DNA of 64,000 bases from JBCCEJ01 sp039030335 (GTDB lineage: Bacteria > Pseudomonadota > Gammaproteobacteria > HK1): contig JBCCEJ010000007.1 of the NCBI GenBank assembly GCA_039030335.1, forward strand, positions 59,703-123,702, read 5' to 3'. The number at the start of each line of letters is the position of its first letter. Position 1 is the first letter of the stretch. Below are positions 17,565 to 25,641 of this stretch, piece after piece. The position numbers and the translations under genes were made by a program. Under the pieces are notes generated by a model, which was not told the origin of the DNA, did not search any database, and was given only the letters and a program-made list of their open reading frames with translations.

Positions 17565-17816
17565 GTGCCGCTGGCCAACGTGCTGCTGACCGGTAATCTC
17601 AGTCAGTTCACTGGTGGTCAGACACAGTTCCAGTTCGACGCCCGCGACATCCGTGGCGTCATGAAGGAACTGGTGCGACTCCATCCGGACGTCGCACCAC
17701 ACCTCGAGGAAGGGCTCGCCGTTGCCATCAACGGCGAGATCTTTCAGGACACCTGGTTCGAGCCCATCCCCGAAGGTGCTGAAGTAACGTTTATGCCCGC
17801 CATCGGAGGCGGGTGA
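17565..17816 (+). CDS. MoaD/ThiS-family sulfur-carrier-like protein, GTG start
   Basis: An 83-residue ubiquitin-like protein ending in PAIGGG, the C-terminal double-glycine that is thiocarboxylated in MoaD and ThiS. Beta-grasp features include LLTGNLSQFTGG, FDARDIRGVMKEL and VAINGEIFQDTW. It starts with GTG at 17565, 5 bases after the catalytic subunit's stop, and its stop overlaps the next gene region. A dedicated MoaD-like protein inside a molybdenum hydroxylase operon could supply molybdopterin sulfur or act as a sulfur carrier for another reaction. No MoaE or MoeB partner is in the window. Confidence 0.75.
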   Translation: MPLANVLLTGNLSQFTGGQTQFQFDARDIRGVMKELVRLHPDVAPHLEEGLAVAINGEIFQDTWFEPIPEGAEVTFMPAIGGG

Positions 17817-17818
17817 AT

Positions 17819-18553
17819 GTGAACAGTCCCCACGTCCTGGTGTTTCAGCACATTGCTGCTGAGCACCCGGGTTCGCTCAGGGATTGCATGCTCGAAGACG
17901 GCGTTCACTGGACGGCGGTCGAACTCGATGAGGGCGAGCCAATACCGCCGCTCGACGCCTTCGATGCGTTGCTGGTCATGGGTGGGCCAATGGATGTGTG
18001 GCAAGAACACGAACATCCTTGGCTCGCCGCCGAAAAAGCCGCGATCCGGCGGTGGGTCACGGAACTGCGTCGCCCGTACCTTGGCCTTTGTCTTGGCCAT
18101 CAACTGCTCGCTGACGCGCTCGGCGGAAGCGTCGGACTGGCCGCGGAGCCCGAGATCGGCATCATGCCCGTGGACCTGACCGAGGCTGGGCGCGCGCACC
18201 CGGTGCTGATGGATATTGACGACCCCAGCATGACGTTGCAATGGCACGGCGCGGAGGTGAAGACCTTGCCTCACGGCGCGACCGTGCTCGCGACATCACC
18301 CGCGTGTGCCGTCAACGCGATGGCCGTCGGCGAATGCGCGTTCGGTTTCCAGTACCACGTTGAGCTGACCGAGGTCACGATCGACGAGTGGGCGGCCATT
18401 CCCGAGTATGCGCACGCTCTGGCGCACAGTGCCGGTCCGGACGCGCTGGATACGATGCGCGCGAAGGCGAAGCGCCACATGCCGGGATTTCTGGCGGCGA
18501 GCCGCACGCTGTACCGGAACTTCATGCGCCTTGGTTTTGGAGGTGATCCATGA
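17819..18553 (+). CDS. Class I glutamine amidotransferase-like protein
   Basis: A 244-residue GMP-synthase-type glutaminase domain on its own. The nucleophile is about Cys91 in LGLCLGHQLLADALGG, and the His/Glu pair is in FGFQYHVELTE. The frame is open from the GTG at 17813, but GGAGG at 17805-17809 is 9 bases from the GTG at 17819 and only 3 from 17813, so 17819 is preferred. Stand-alone members hydrolyse glutamine for an unknown partner or cleave gamma-glutamyl amides. It overlaps the downstream SDR by 4 bases. Confidence 0.82.
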   Translation: MNSPHVLVFQHIAAEHPGSLRDCMLEDGVHWTAVELDEGEPIPPLDAFDALLVMGGPMDVWQEHEHPWLAAEKAAIRRWVTELRRPYLGLCLGHQLLADALGGSVGLAAEPEIGIMPVDLTEAGRAHPVLMDIDDPSMTLQWHGAEVKTLPHGATVLATSPACAVNAMAVGECAFGFQYHVELTEVTIDEWAAIPEYAHALAHSAGPDALDTMRAKAKRHMPGFLAASRTLYRNFMRLGFGGDP

Positions 18554-19287
18554 CTCGTCCCATCGTTTTGATCACAGGCGCGAGTCGCGGCATTGGGGCT
18601 GCGGCGGCACGCTTGTTTGCGGCCAACGGATTCGACGTCGCGCTCAACTATCAGGCGAGTGAAGACGCCGCTGCCGCGGTTGCCGAAACCGTAACCCGTG
18701 CCGGTGCCAGGGCGCTTCTGGTGGCAGCCGACGTGGCGTCGCCAGACGACGTGGCGCGAATGTTCGAGCGGGTGGATGGGGAGTTGGGTACGCTCGATGT
18801 ATTGGTGAACAATGCGGGGATCACGGGCCCCCGATGCCGCATTGATGAGCTGAGCCACGCCGATCTGGAACGCGTACTCGCGATCAATGTAACGGGATCG
18901 GTGCTGTGTGCGCAGCAGGCCATCAAACGGATGTCGACGCGTCACGGCGGCCAGGGCGGCGCGATCATCAACATTTCGTCGGGCTCGGCCTACATCGGTA
19001 ATGCCGGACGTGGCGTTCACTACGCGATTAGCAAAGGCGCGCTTAACAGTTTCAACATAGGTGCGTCGCAGGAGCTGGTGGCCGAGGGCATCCGTGTGAA
19101 TGCGGTCAGTCCCGGCATGACCGCCACCGACATGACGAGCGACACGGCACCCGGGACGTTCGCCAACCTGCCGATGGGCCGTGCCGCACAACCGGAAGAG
19201 ATCGCGGAAGCGATCTTGTGGCTGGCGCTGGATAAGGCGAGCTATGTCGCCGGGGCCAATATCCGCGTTGGCGGCGGGCGCCCCTGA
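18550..19287 (+). CDS. SDR-family oxidoreductase (FabG-like)
   Basis: A 245-residue classical short-chain dehydrogenase. TGASRGIG is the cofactor loop, NNAG the second motif, and the Ser-Tyr-Lys triad is visible in NISSGSAY and HYAISKGAL. It is the last gene of the operon, overlapping the amidotransferase stop (ATGA). An NAD(P)-dependent alcohol/ketone step on the molybdenum hydroxylase product or substrate is likely. Confidence 0.9.
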   Translation: MTRPIVLITGASRGIGAAAARLFAANGFDVALNYQASEDAAAAVAETVTRAGARALLVAADVASPDDVARMFERVDGELGTLDVLVNNAGITGPRCRIDELSHADLERVLAINVTGSVLCAQQAIKRMSTRHGGQGGAIINISSGSAYIGNAGRGVHYAISKGALNSFNIGASQELVAEGIRVNAVSPGMTATDMTSDTAPGTFANLPMGRAAQPEEIAEAILWLALDKASYVAGANIRVGGGRP

Positions 19288-19322
19288 TCGGCTGGTAGTT
19301 CCGCGAACCCGGGCAACCGGGG

Positions 19323-19349
19323 GCCATTGCCGTCAAACCGGCTGATGGC
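19323..19349. terminator. Hairpin between convergent genes
   Basis: GCCAT and GCCG pair with CGGC and ATGGC around a 6-base loop (one small internal bulge), 36 bases after the SDR stop and between convergent genes. It could terminate the molybdenum hydroxylase operon. No U-tract follows. Confidence 0.4.
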
Positions 19350-19422
19350 ACCGGCAGGGCGATCCTTGCATCTTTCACCTGGGGCCAAAGTGCCCGTGGA
19401 TTAGTACGTTCAGACGGTTACA

Positions 19423-19767
19423 TCAGCCTGGTTTGGTGCAGGCTTCATGAGGTGCGGGTCTTACCTGCGCGTCCCCGCCGGATGCCAGGTAGGCGTCCCA
19501 CAGCATCTGAGCGGCCTCGGCAAAAGCTGCCCCCGAGCCGGTGAGGGTGCCGAAGAAGTAGCCCTCATGTCGTTCCAAGAGAATCGTCAACGTGCAGTCG
19601 GACGTGCCCGTCACGGACCAGGGCATTGCGCCAGCAACGGACTGGCACCGGTCGTCGGCCGCCACGAAGGATTCAGCATCGTACGGCGCGCCGATCGCGC
19701 GGCACACCTGTGGCAGGACGTCTTCCCAGTTCCCCAGGCAGATTTCATACGATCGCTCGTGTTGCAT
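19423..19767 (-). CDS. Unrecognised 114-residue protein
   Basis: I do not recognise this protein. It is acidic, with no signal peptide, and reads MQHERSYEICLGNWEDVLPQ, then a Cys-containing middle and an Ala-rich helix (AAFAEAAQMLWDAYLA). The frame is open from 19860, but the part above 19767 overlaps the neighbouring gene's 3' end; the ATG at 19767 lies 26 bases after that gene's stop, giving a likely two-gene operon. The ribosome site is weak. Confidence 0.5.
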   Translation of the reverse strand: MQHERSYEICLGNWEDVLPQVCRAIGAPYDAESFVAADDRCQSVAGAMPWSVTGTSDCTLTILLERHEGYFFGTLTGSGAAFAEAAQMLWDAYLASGGDAQVRPAPHEACTKPG

Positions 19768-19793
19768 GTCTCGGTGCGGCTCAGGGCAGAAGA

Positions 19794-20225
19794 TCAGTAA
19801 CGCACCATATAGAACCGACCCTTGGTTTGCCCGATGCGCCAGCTGCCGTCTATCAACCATTCTCCGCGCATTCGACCTTCGTACTGAACGGTGTGCGTCT
19901 GGCCGCCGGAGCCGTCGTAGGTCTTCGCAAAGCTCACGATCCCGCTCTTGCTGATCTGGCCAGTAACGTTCGCGGTCAGACGTCGGGCCGTACCGTCGCC
20001 GAAAGTTGCCGGTTCGCTGGTGCGGGCCGCGAAACGTGGCGCCGGATTGTGAGTCACACGAAACCGGAACGGTACGGGGGTGTTGCTGTTGTTCGGGTAG
20101 AAATAGTGACCTACCCAGTTGCCCGACATCTGCGCGGTTGCTTGCGATGGAGCGAGCACCGCACCGAGCGACATCGCGAGCAACAGGAGCAGCATCGATC
20201 TACGAGGCGTCTTCAACTTCTCCAT
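19794..20225 (-). CDS. Small secreted protein of unknown function
   Basis: A 143-residue protein with a clear signal peptide: basic MEKLKTPRRS followed by a Leu-rich core and an AQATAQ-like cleavage region (SQATAQ) at about residue 32. The mature part is beta-rich (GNWVGHYFYPN, FRFRVTHNP, TANVTGQISKSGIVSFAKTY, GEWLIDGSWRIGQTKGRFYMVRY), resembling a small lipocalin-like or DUF2147-like beta barrel. The ATG at 20225 follows GAGGAAG with good spacing, better than the upstream in-frame ATG at 20261. It likely shares a transcript with the downstream 114-residue protein. Confidence 0.65.
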   Translation of the reverse strand: MEKLKTPRRSMLLLLLAMSLGAVLAPSQATAQMSGNWVGHYFYPNNSNTPVPFRFRVTHNPAPRFAARTSEPATFGDGTARRLTANVTGQISKSGIVSFAKTYDGSGGQTHTVQYEGRMRGEWLIDGSWRIGQTKGRFYMVRY

Positions 20226-20293
20226 CTGTTCTTCCTCGGGTCTACAAAAAGTTTGTGACACGCACCTCTCCGGTGATGTCGGGTCAAGACTGA

Positions 20294-21199
20294 TCAGCCT
20301 GCCGGATCAGATTCAGGCGGGCGAATGCGCGCTCCGCTCAGACGTTCAAAGGTGAGTGCGGCGGCACTCATGTCCGCCTGCGCGCCGTGCTCCTCGATGA
20401 TAGCCTCCAATAGGTTTCGCGCGAGAAGACCAAAGGGCATGTCGACGTCGTTGGCCGTGGCGATGTCCAGGGCGACGCCGCTGTCTTTGTGCATCAAGGC
20501 AGTCGTGAAACCCTGAAACATCTTCCCAGACAGGATGTTGTCCGGCAGCGTGATCTCGGTGGCGTAGTTGCGCCCGGAACTCTTCTGAATGATCTCCACT
20601 GCCTTGTCCGGGTTTACACCGTCTTTGACCAGCATCGATACGACCTCGAACGATGCCAGGCGGCAGATGAGGTTCAAGAGATTGTTACCTGCCTTGATCG
20701 CATGGCCGGCACCAACGGCACCCGCGTGCATGACGTTGACCGAGATGAGGTCAAGTGTCGGCTTGACACGCCGGAACTGCGCTTCGGACCCGCCGGCCAT
20801 GATCGCGATAGTGCCTTCGCGTGCGCCTCGCGGTCCGCCGCTGACAGGCGCGTCGATCAGGTCGGAACCGTGTTGGCTGAGCCGCGCGGCGAGCTGCCGG
20901 GTCACATTGGGATCTCCGGTGGTCATGTCGACGACCAGGCTGCCTTCACGCAGCGATTGCGCGAGACCGTCCTGCCCAAACAATGCCTGCTCCACGATCG
21001 CCGATGTCGGCAGGCAGAGCAGAACCGTCTGGCACGCTTTGCCAAGCTCTGAAGGGTTGGTCGCACGCGTCGCACCGGCCGCGACCAGCGGCGCCGTGTT
21101 GTCGTCCAACGGATCGCAAATGTGCAGTTGGCAGTGTTTCACCAGGCGTGAGGCCAGTGGTCCGCCCATGTTGCCAACGCCAATAAAGCCTACGTTCAT
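20294..21199 (-). CDS. 3-hydroxyisobutyrate dehydrogenase-like reductase
   Basis: A 301-residue beta-hydroxyacid dehydrogenase. The N-terminus is the Rossmann motif MNVGFIGVGNMGGPLA, followed by the substrate loop DAPVSGGPRGAREGT, and the catalytic Lys is in GHAIKAGNNLLNL. The family includes 3-hydroxyisobutyrate dehydrogenase, tartronate semialdehyde reductase and glyoxylate reductases. Length is normal. It stands alone on the minus strand. The exact substrate is not determinable. Confidence 0.88.
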   Translation of the reverse strand: MNVGFIGVGNMGGPLASRLVKHCQLHICDPLDDNTAPLVAAGATRATNPSELGKACQTVLLCLPTSAIVEQALFGQDGLAQSLREGSLVVDMTTGDPNVTRQLAARLSQHGSDLIDAPVSGGPRGAREGTIAIMAGGSEAQFRRVKPTLDLISVNVMHAGAVGAGHAIKAGNNLLNLICRLASFEVVSMLVKDGVNPDKAVEIIQKSSGRNYATEITLPDNILSGKMFQGFTTALMHKDSGVALDIATANDVDMPFGLLARNLLEAIIEEHGAQADMSAAALTFERLSGARIRPPESDPAG

Positions 21200-21380
21200 C
21201 TCTGTGGTCTCGTGAAGTGCTGGCAGTCAGCCAGCTGGTTCTGACGCCGTCGGGCAGTCTCGCCCAAAGGCATGACAAATCCGGATCTCGACAATGTCGG
21301 AGATCGCTGCAAGCGCGCGTGCTTTATCCGAAGGCTGGCGCGGCGCGTGCGTTACGTTGCCCGAAACGGGAAGCCTGTTG

Positions 21381-21599
21381 TCAGCCGCCCCGGTTCGGCG
21401 CGGCCATCTCGTCATCGCTGGTGATGGCTGTGTCTGCCGTGTCAGCGATGTAGAAGGCCTCTCGAATGCAGCGGTCCATCCACGCAGTCTCCTGGCCATC
21501 TGGCACCCGCCCGGCGTTCTGATACGCCGCGTAGATGGTGCTCGCGCATTGAATGACGATGCTCTCGCTGGGGCTCAGGCGCAAATAACGAGTGGACAT
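21381..21599 (-). CDS. Conserved-looking 72-residue protein
   Basis: A 72-residue soluble protein, beginning MSTRYLRLSPSESIVIQCAS and containing a Trp-Met helix (TAWMDRCIREAFYIADTAD). The ATG at 21599 has AGAGGA 7 bases upstream, a stronger start than the longer open frame to 21716. Similar short proteins with a STIYAAY-like segment and KWM/AWM helix occur widely without known role; this is from memory of the pattern and is not certain. Confidence 0.5.
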   Translation of the reverse strand: MSTRYLRLSPSESIVIQCASTIYAAYQNAGRVPDGQETAWMDRCIREAFYIADTADTAITSDDEMAAPNRGG

Positions 21600-21846
21600 G
21601 GATGATTCCTCTGGTGGTTGTGCCAGTTGGCATTTGGAGGCCGATCGGTCGGCGAGTCTGCGCGCTGGCGGCGTCCGGGCCGTGTCAGCGTGACGGTTTC
21701 GTGTTCGATCTCGCAATCGTAATTATCCCCGCATGGCGCGCCGCCCGCTGGCCGCCCTTCGTGCCCAGCGCAAACCGCACCCGCCATGCACGTGTTAAAA
21801 CAGCAGACCACGGCAAGCCAATTCAGGATAGGGAGCGCGCTCGGCG

Positions 21847-22620
21847 ATGACCACCAATCTGTTCGATCTCACGGGGAAGGTAGCGCTGATAACAGGCGGT
21901 AGTCGGGGCCTCGGCCGCGCAATGGCGTTGGCTTTTGCCGACCACGGTGCGGACGTGGTTGTCGCCAGCCGGAAGCTGGACAACTGCGAGGCCGTGGCTG
22001 CGGAGATCAGGGCCAAAGGGCGGCGCGCACTCGCACATGGTTGCCACGTGGGCAAATGGGATCAGCTCGGGGCGCTTGTCGACGCCGCCTACGATGCCTT
22101 TGGACGGATCGACATCCTGGTCAATAACGCCGGTTTGTCACCGCTGTATCCGGCGCTCGATGAGGTCAGCGAAGACTTGTTCGACAAGGTGATCGCGCTC
22201 AACCTCAAGGGCCCGTTCAGATTGAGCGCGCTGATCGGGAAACGCATGCAGGCTGAAGGAGGGGGGTCGATCATCAACGTCTCGAGCATCGCCGCGGTTA
22301 CACCGAGCCCGGCTGCGGAGCCGTATGGTGCGGCCAAGGCGGGTTTGAACACCATTACTCGGTCTTTCTCTTGTGCCTACGGGCCCGAGGTCAGGGTCAA
22401 TAGCATCATGGCCGGGCCATTCCTGACTGACATTGCGAAGGCTTGGGACATGGAACGCTTCAATGAGCGGGCCCGATCTGGTATCCCGCTGCAGCGTGGC
22501 GGTGAGCCAAACGAGATCGTTGGTGCGGCGCTCTATTTCGCGAGTGCCGCGTCGAGCTATACGACGGGATCGATTCTGGCTGTCGATGGCGGGTCCGCCG
22601 GTAATCGCGCACTCGATTGA
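21847..22620 (+). CDS. SDR-family oxidoreductase
   Basis: A 257-residue classical SDR. TGGSRGLGRAMALAF binds the cofactor, NNAG is present, and the triad appears as NVSSIAAV and EPYGAAKAGLN (Ser, Tyr, Lys). The C-terminus ends TGSILAVDGGSAG as in FabG-like enzymes. It is convergent with the next SDR gene and has no operon partner on its strand, so the substrate is unknown. Confidence 0.9.
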   Translation: MTTNLFDLTGKVALITGGSRGLGRAMALAFADHGADVVVASRKLDNCEAVAAEIRAKGRRALAHGCHVGKWDQLGALVDAAYDAFGRIDILVNNAGLSPLYPALDEVSEDLFDKVIALNLKGPFRLSALIGKRMQAEGGGSIINVSSIAAVTPSPAAEPYGAAKAGLNTITRSFSCAYGPEVRVNSIMAGPFLTDIAKAWDMERFNERARSGIPLQRGGEPNEIVGAALYFASAASSYTTGSILAVDGGSAGNRALD

Positions 22621-22657
22621 GCTCGACAAACAGGCGGTTCGCTATCCAACCAGAGCT

Positions 22658-22678
22658 GCCGGGTCGCATCGGCCCGGC
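22658..22678. terminator. Hairpin between convergent SDR genes
   Basis: GCCGGG and CCCGGC form a 6-bp stem with a 9-base loop midway between the two convergent stops (22620 and 22714). It is a plausible bidirectional terminator without a U-tract. Confidence 0.35.
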
Positions 22679-22713
22679 GGCAGTGGGCGGCTACAGCGGG
22701 CCCGGCATCGTTC

Positions 22714-23457
22714 CTAGAAACTCTCCACCGAAGGGCGCACATCCAGTTCAAAGGTCCATGTTGTCGGATGTTGCATGTGCAGGTGCCAATACACTTCCGC
22801 GATGGCATCCGGATCCAGCAATCCCGTGCCGCCCAGCTCTTCGGCACGCTGTGGTGCCACGGAGCGCAGACGCTCGCCGTTGATGCCTCCATCGACGATC
22901 ACGTGCGCGACGTGGACACCGCGAGGACCCATGTCTCGCGCCATCGACTGCGCGACGGCGCGCAGAGCTGCTTTGCCACTGGCAAAGGCGGTAAAGGGTG
23001 GGCGCGAGCGTAGCGACGCGGTGGCGCCGGTGAAGATCACGGTACCGCGACCGATCTGGCGGAGCCGGCGCGTGGCTTCGCGCGCCACCATGAATCCGCC
23101 CAGGCAGGTCACCCGCCACACCTGCTCGAAGAACTCATTCGTCATCTCTCCGAGGTCACCGCGCGCATTGTTGCCCGCGTTATAGACCACGATCCCGGCT
23201 GGTCCCGACTGTGCGTCGTCTTCGAACGCGCGGTCGAACGCGGCTGTCACATCCGCTTCGACAGTGGTGTCCATGACCACTGCCTGAGCCTGTCCGCCGG
23301 CGGCCTCGATGTCCTGCACGAGTTCGCCGAGCCGATCGGCCGAGCGGCCGGCGGCCAGGACGTGCAGCCCCTCGGCGGCGAACTTTCTGCAGAGCGCCGC
23401 ACCCAGGCCGGCTTTTGCACTAACACCTACCACCAGTGCCTTTGCGGGCTTGCTCAT
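22714..23457 (-). CDS. SDR-like protein lacking the catalytic Tyr
   Basis: A 247-residue SDR-fold protein. The cofactor loop is VVGVSAKAGLGAAL and NAGNNARG replaces the usual NNAG. In the active site the YxxxK motif reads FASGK: Phe158 stands where Tyr should be, with Lys162 retained (FTGATASLR, then TAFASGKAAL). Several SDR subfamilies with this FASxK pattern exist, so the change looks inherited rather than a mutation. It may bind NAD(P) without normal dehydrogenase chemistry, or use another residue. Confidence 0.8.
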   Translation of the reverse strand: MSKPAKALVVGVSAKAGLGAALCRKFAAEGLHVLAAGRSADRLGELVQDIEAAGGQAQAVVMDTTVEADVTAAFDRAFEDDAQSGPAGIVVYNAGNNARGDLGEMTNEFFEQVWRVTCLGGFMVAREATRRLRQIGRGTVIFTGATASLRSRPPFTAFASGKAALRAVAQSMARDMGPRGVHVAHVIVDGGINGERLRSVAPQRAEELGGTGLLDPDAIAEVYWHLHMQHPTTWTFELDVRPSVESF

Positions 23458-23616
23458 GAAGTCTCTCCATTAACGACTTTGCACTGCATCGGCATACCGG
23501 CCGACCCAGACTGAGCGGCCAGCATAGCGGGCGCTGACTGGTAGCGAAATGCCGTCGCTTCCACGCTCGCGCGCAGCGGACGCGATCTGCTATCGCGACT
23601 GGCGCCAGGATTCGGA

Positions 23617-24237
23617 CTATCGCGTTCGGTTGGGTACATGCGGCCTGAAGATGATCGAGATGCGCGGGCCCGCACGCCGGAGCTTGGGCACACCGTGCAG
23701 CCATGTGCGTTGCGCACTTCCGCCCATCACCAGCAGGTCGCCCCAGCCGAGTTCGAACGCAATAGATTCGCCGCCCGCGACGGGCCGCATAAGAAATCGT
23801 CTGGGTTCACCTACCGATACCGTTGCAATGACCGTGTCGTCGCTCAGCACGCCCATCTTATCTCCGTGCATCGCGACACTGTCATTGCCATCCCGATACC
23901 ACGCCAGCGCGATGTTGGTTAGCGCAAGGCCGTACCTTACCGAGAGCGCGCGGGACATGCGGCGCAGCATGCGGCCCGTCTCGGTGCGCTCCGGTGCCCG
24001 GGCGACCAACCGCGGCACATCGACGACCCGGTCGTACATCCGCCGCCGCTGTTTCTCCCACGCGGCCTCACCCGTCAGTGCATCGAATACCTGTTCGTGA
24101 CCCTGAAGCCAGCCGGGCAGATGCTCCACCCATGCGCCGTGCGCGAGTGTGCGCCTTCGCACATCCGGGAACCGCTCAGCAAACGCCGGTTCGCCGGCAC
24201 CAAACAACGAGAACTGCAACGCGGTATTCGTGATCAT
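23617..24237 (-). CDS. AlkB-like 2OG-Fe(II) dioxygenase
   Basis: A 206-residue 2-oxoglutarate/Fe(II) dioxygenase of the AlkB family, which reverses alkylation damage to nucleic acid bases. The iron ligands are visible as His124, Asp126 (AMHGDKMG) and His181 (TWLHGVPK), and the 2-oxoglutarate-binding arginines are Arg192 and Arg198 (GPRISIIFRPH). The N-terminal segment (HGAWVEHLPGWLQG) matches the AlkB-like lid. The ATG at 24237 has no ribosome site and lies 5 bases from a LexA box, so the mRNA may be nearly leaderless or the true start may lie slightly downstream. It lies 44 bases after the hlyD-like stop. Confidence 0.88.
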   Translation of the reverse strand: MITNTALQFSLFGAGEPAFAERFPDVRRRTLAHGAWVEHLPGWLQGHEQVFDALTGEAAWEKQRRRMYDRVVDVPRLVARAPERTETGRMLRRMSRALSVRYGLALTNIALAWYRDGNDSVAMHGDKMGVLSDDTVIATVSVGEPRRFLMRPVAGGESIAFELGWGDLLVMGGSAQRTWLHGVPKLRRAGPRISIIFRPHVPNRTR

Positions 24238-24242
24238 GCATA

Positions 24243-24262
24243 TACTGTATATAAAAACAGTA
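24243..24262. promoter_or_regulatory. LexA (SOS) box
   Basis: TACTGTATATAAAAACAGTA matches the gammaproteobacterial LexA consensus (TACTGT-N8-ACAGTA) at 18 of 20 positions, with both CTGT and ACAG cores intact. It sits directly upstream of the AlkB-like gene, in the gap between that gene and the hlyD-like stop, and would block transcription of the repair gene until DNA damage. TTGCAC on the minus strand just above it is a weak possible -35. Confidence 0.85.
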
Positions 24263-24281
24263 TGTGCAACAACACCAGGAG

Positions 24282-25640
24282 CTATCTCTCTTTCAGCGCT
24301 TCGCCAAGAGCCCGCAGCACGGGTTCCAGCAGGTAGCTGATGATGCGCCGCTGCCTGATCTTGACCTCCAGAGACAGTTGCATACCTGCGGTGAGCGGGA
24401 CGGAATCGGGGCCTACGCTAAGGTGCTGGCGATCGATGCCGGCACGCACGCGATAGCGGGTCTGATGTGCATCGCCCCTGGCGGCGTCGGGGGCGACGTC
24501 CACGACGCGTGCTCCGAGGGCGCCAAAGCGGGTGAATGGAAATCCGTGCAGTTTGACTTCGGCCACCTGGCCCGGCGCGACAAAGCCGGCGTCCTGGTTA
24601 TCAAGCCATGCAGTCGCGGTCAGTGCGGCGTCTGCCGGAACGATACGCATGACCGCGCTGCCGGCCGTCACTACGGCCCCGACGTGATGTACGCCGAGTT
24701 CGTGCACCCGGCCTGAGACCGGGGCGCTCAGCACCGCCTGACGCCTTTGCACGGCCAGCCGAGCCAGCTCGACGGAGAGCGCGGCCCGCTGTTCGGCAAG
24801 CGTATTCAACTCGCCGATCAGGTCGCGTCGAATTCTCGCTTCATATCGCGTCAGCGCCTGTTGGGCCGACTTCCTGGCCGCTACTGATGTGGCCATTTCC
24901 GTGCGTTGGATATCGATATCGTGACGCAACGCGATCAGATTCTCTTGTGCGCTCAGCCATTGCGGGCGCGCGACGGCGCCGCGTTGCAACAGCGAGGCCA
25001 TTCGCGCTTCCCGCTCGACACTCACCGGCAGTAGTGCCTGCGATTTGGCAAGACGGGCGGAAACCGTTGCATGACGTGCGTGGGCCCGTTCGATTTCCGC
25101 GTTCAGGAACCGACTTTCCTGACGCACATGATCCAGCACGCCATCGAATCGCGCGCGTGCCATGCGGCGCATCTCCGGCGGCACGTCGCCGTGGAGCTCG
25201 ATCGGAGCCAGGTCGTCATCCAGCCTGCGCATCAGGCTCGCCACGCGGCTGTACTCGAGTGCTGCAAAGGCGAGCTGGCGCCTGCTTCGTATTATCTGGG
25301 CGTCGGTGTCCGCTGCGTCGATCTCGAGCAACACATCGCCGGCTGCGACGGTCTGCCCGTCAGTGACATGGAGTTTGGCGACGGTGCCGCTGCGCGCCGG
25401 CTGGATGGCTTTGACGTTGCCGGCGGGTGTCAGTTCGCCGTCCGCGGTGACGACGCTGTCGACCTTGCCGAGGCACAGCCACAGGATCAGCAACGCGAAC
25501 AACACGACGACCAGCCAGCCGAGAATCCGACTGGATGCCGGTGGCGGCGTCTCCAGCACTTCGAGCGCGGCCGGGAGAAATTCGAGCTCGGTGGCCGTGC
25601 GTGCGACGGCGAGGCGGTTGCTCCCCATCTCGCGCGTCAT
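24282..25640 (-). CDS. Type I secretion membrane fusion protein (HlyD family)
   Basis: A 452-residue periplasmic adaptor. A single membrane helix (ILGWLVVVLFALLILWLCLG) lies near residue 40-60, followed by the lipoyl half-motif (GNVKAIQPARSGTVAKLHVTDGQTVAAGDVLLEID), a long coiled coil (~150-290), the second lipoyl half and a beta-barrel domain. It would link the inner-membrane ABC exporter to a TolC-type outer-membrane channel, which is absent from the window. The ATG at 25640 is 1 base after the ABC gene stop; the open frame extends up to 25742 inside the ABC gene. It has no recognisable substrate nearby. Confidence 0.9.
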   Translation of the reverse strand: MTREMGSNRLAVARTATELEFLPAALEVLETPPPASSRILGWLVVVLFALLILWLCLGKVDSVVTADGELTPAGNVKAIQPARSGTVAKLHVTDGQTVAAGDVLLEIDAADTDAQIIRSRRQLAFAALEYSRVASLMRRLDDDLAPIELHGDVPPEMRRMARARFDGVLDHVRQESRFLNAEIERAHARHATVSARLAKSQALLPVSVEREARMASLLQRGAVARPQWLSAQENLIALRHDIDIQRTEMATSVAARKSAQQALTRYEARIRRDLIGELNTLAEQRAALSVELARLAVQRRQAVLSAPVSGRVHELGVHHVGAVVTAGSAVMRIVPADAALTATAWLDNQDAGFVAPGQVAEVKLHGFPFTRFGALGARVVDVAPDAARGDAHQTRYRVRAGIDRQHLSVGPDSVPLTAGMQLSLEVKIRQRRIISYLLEPVLRALGEALKER

Positions 25641-25641
25641 C

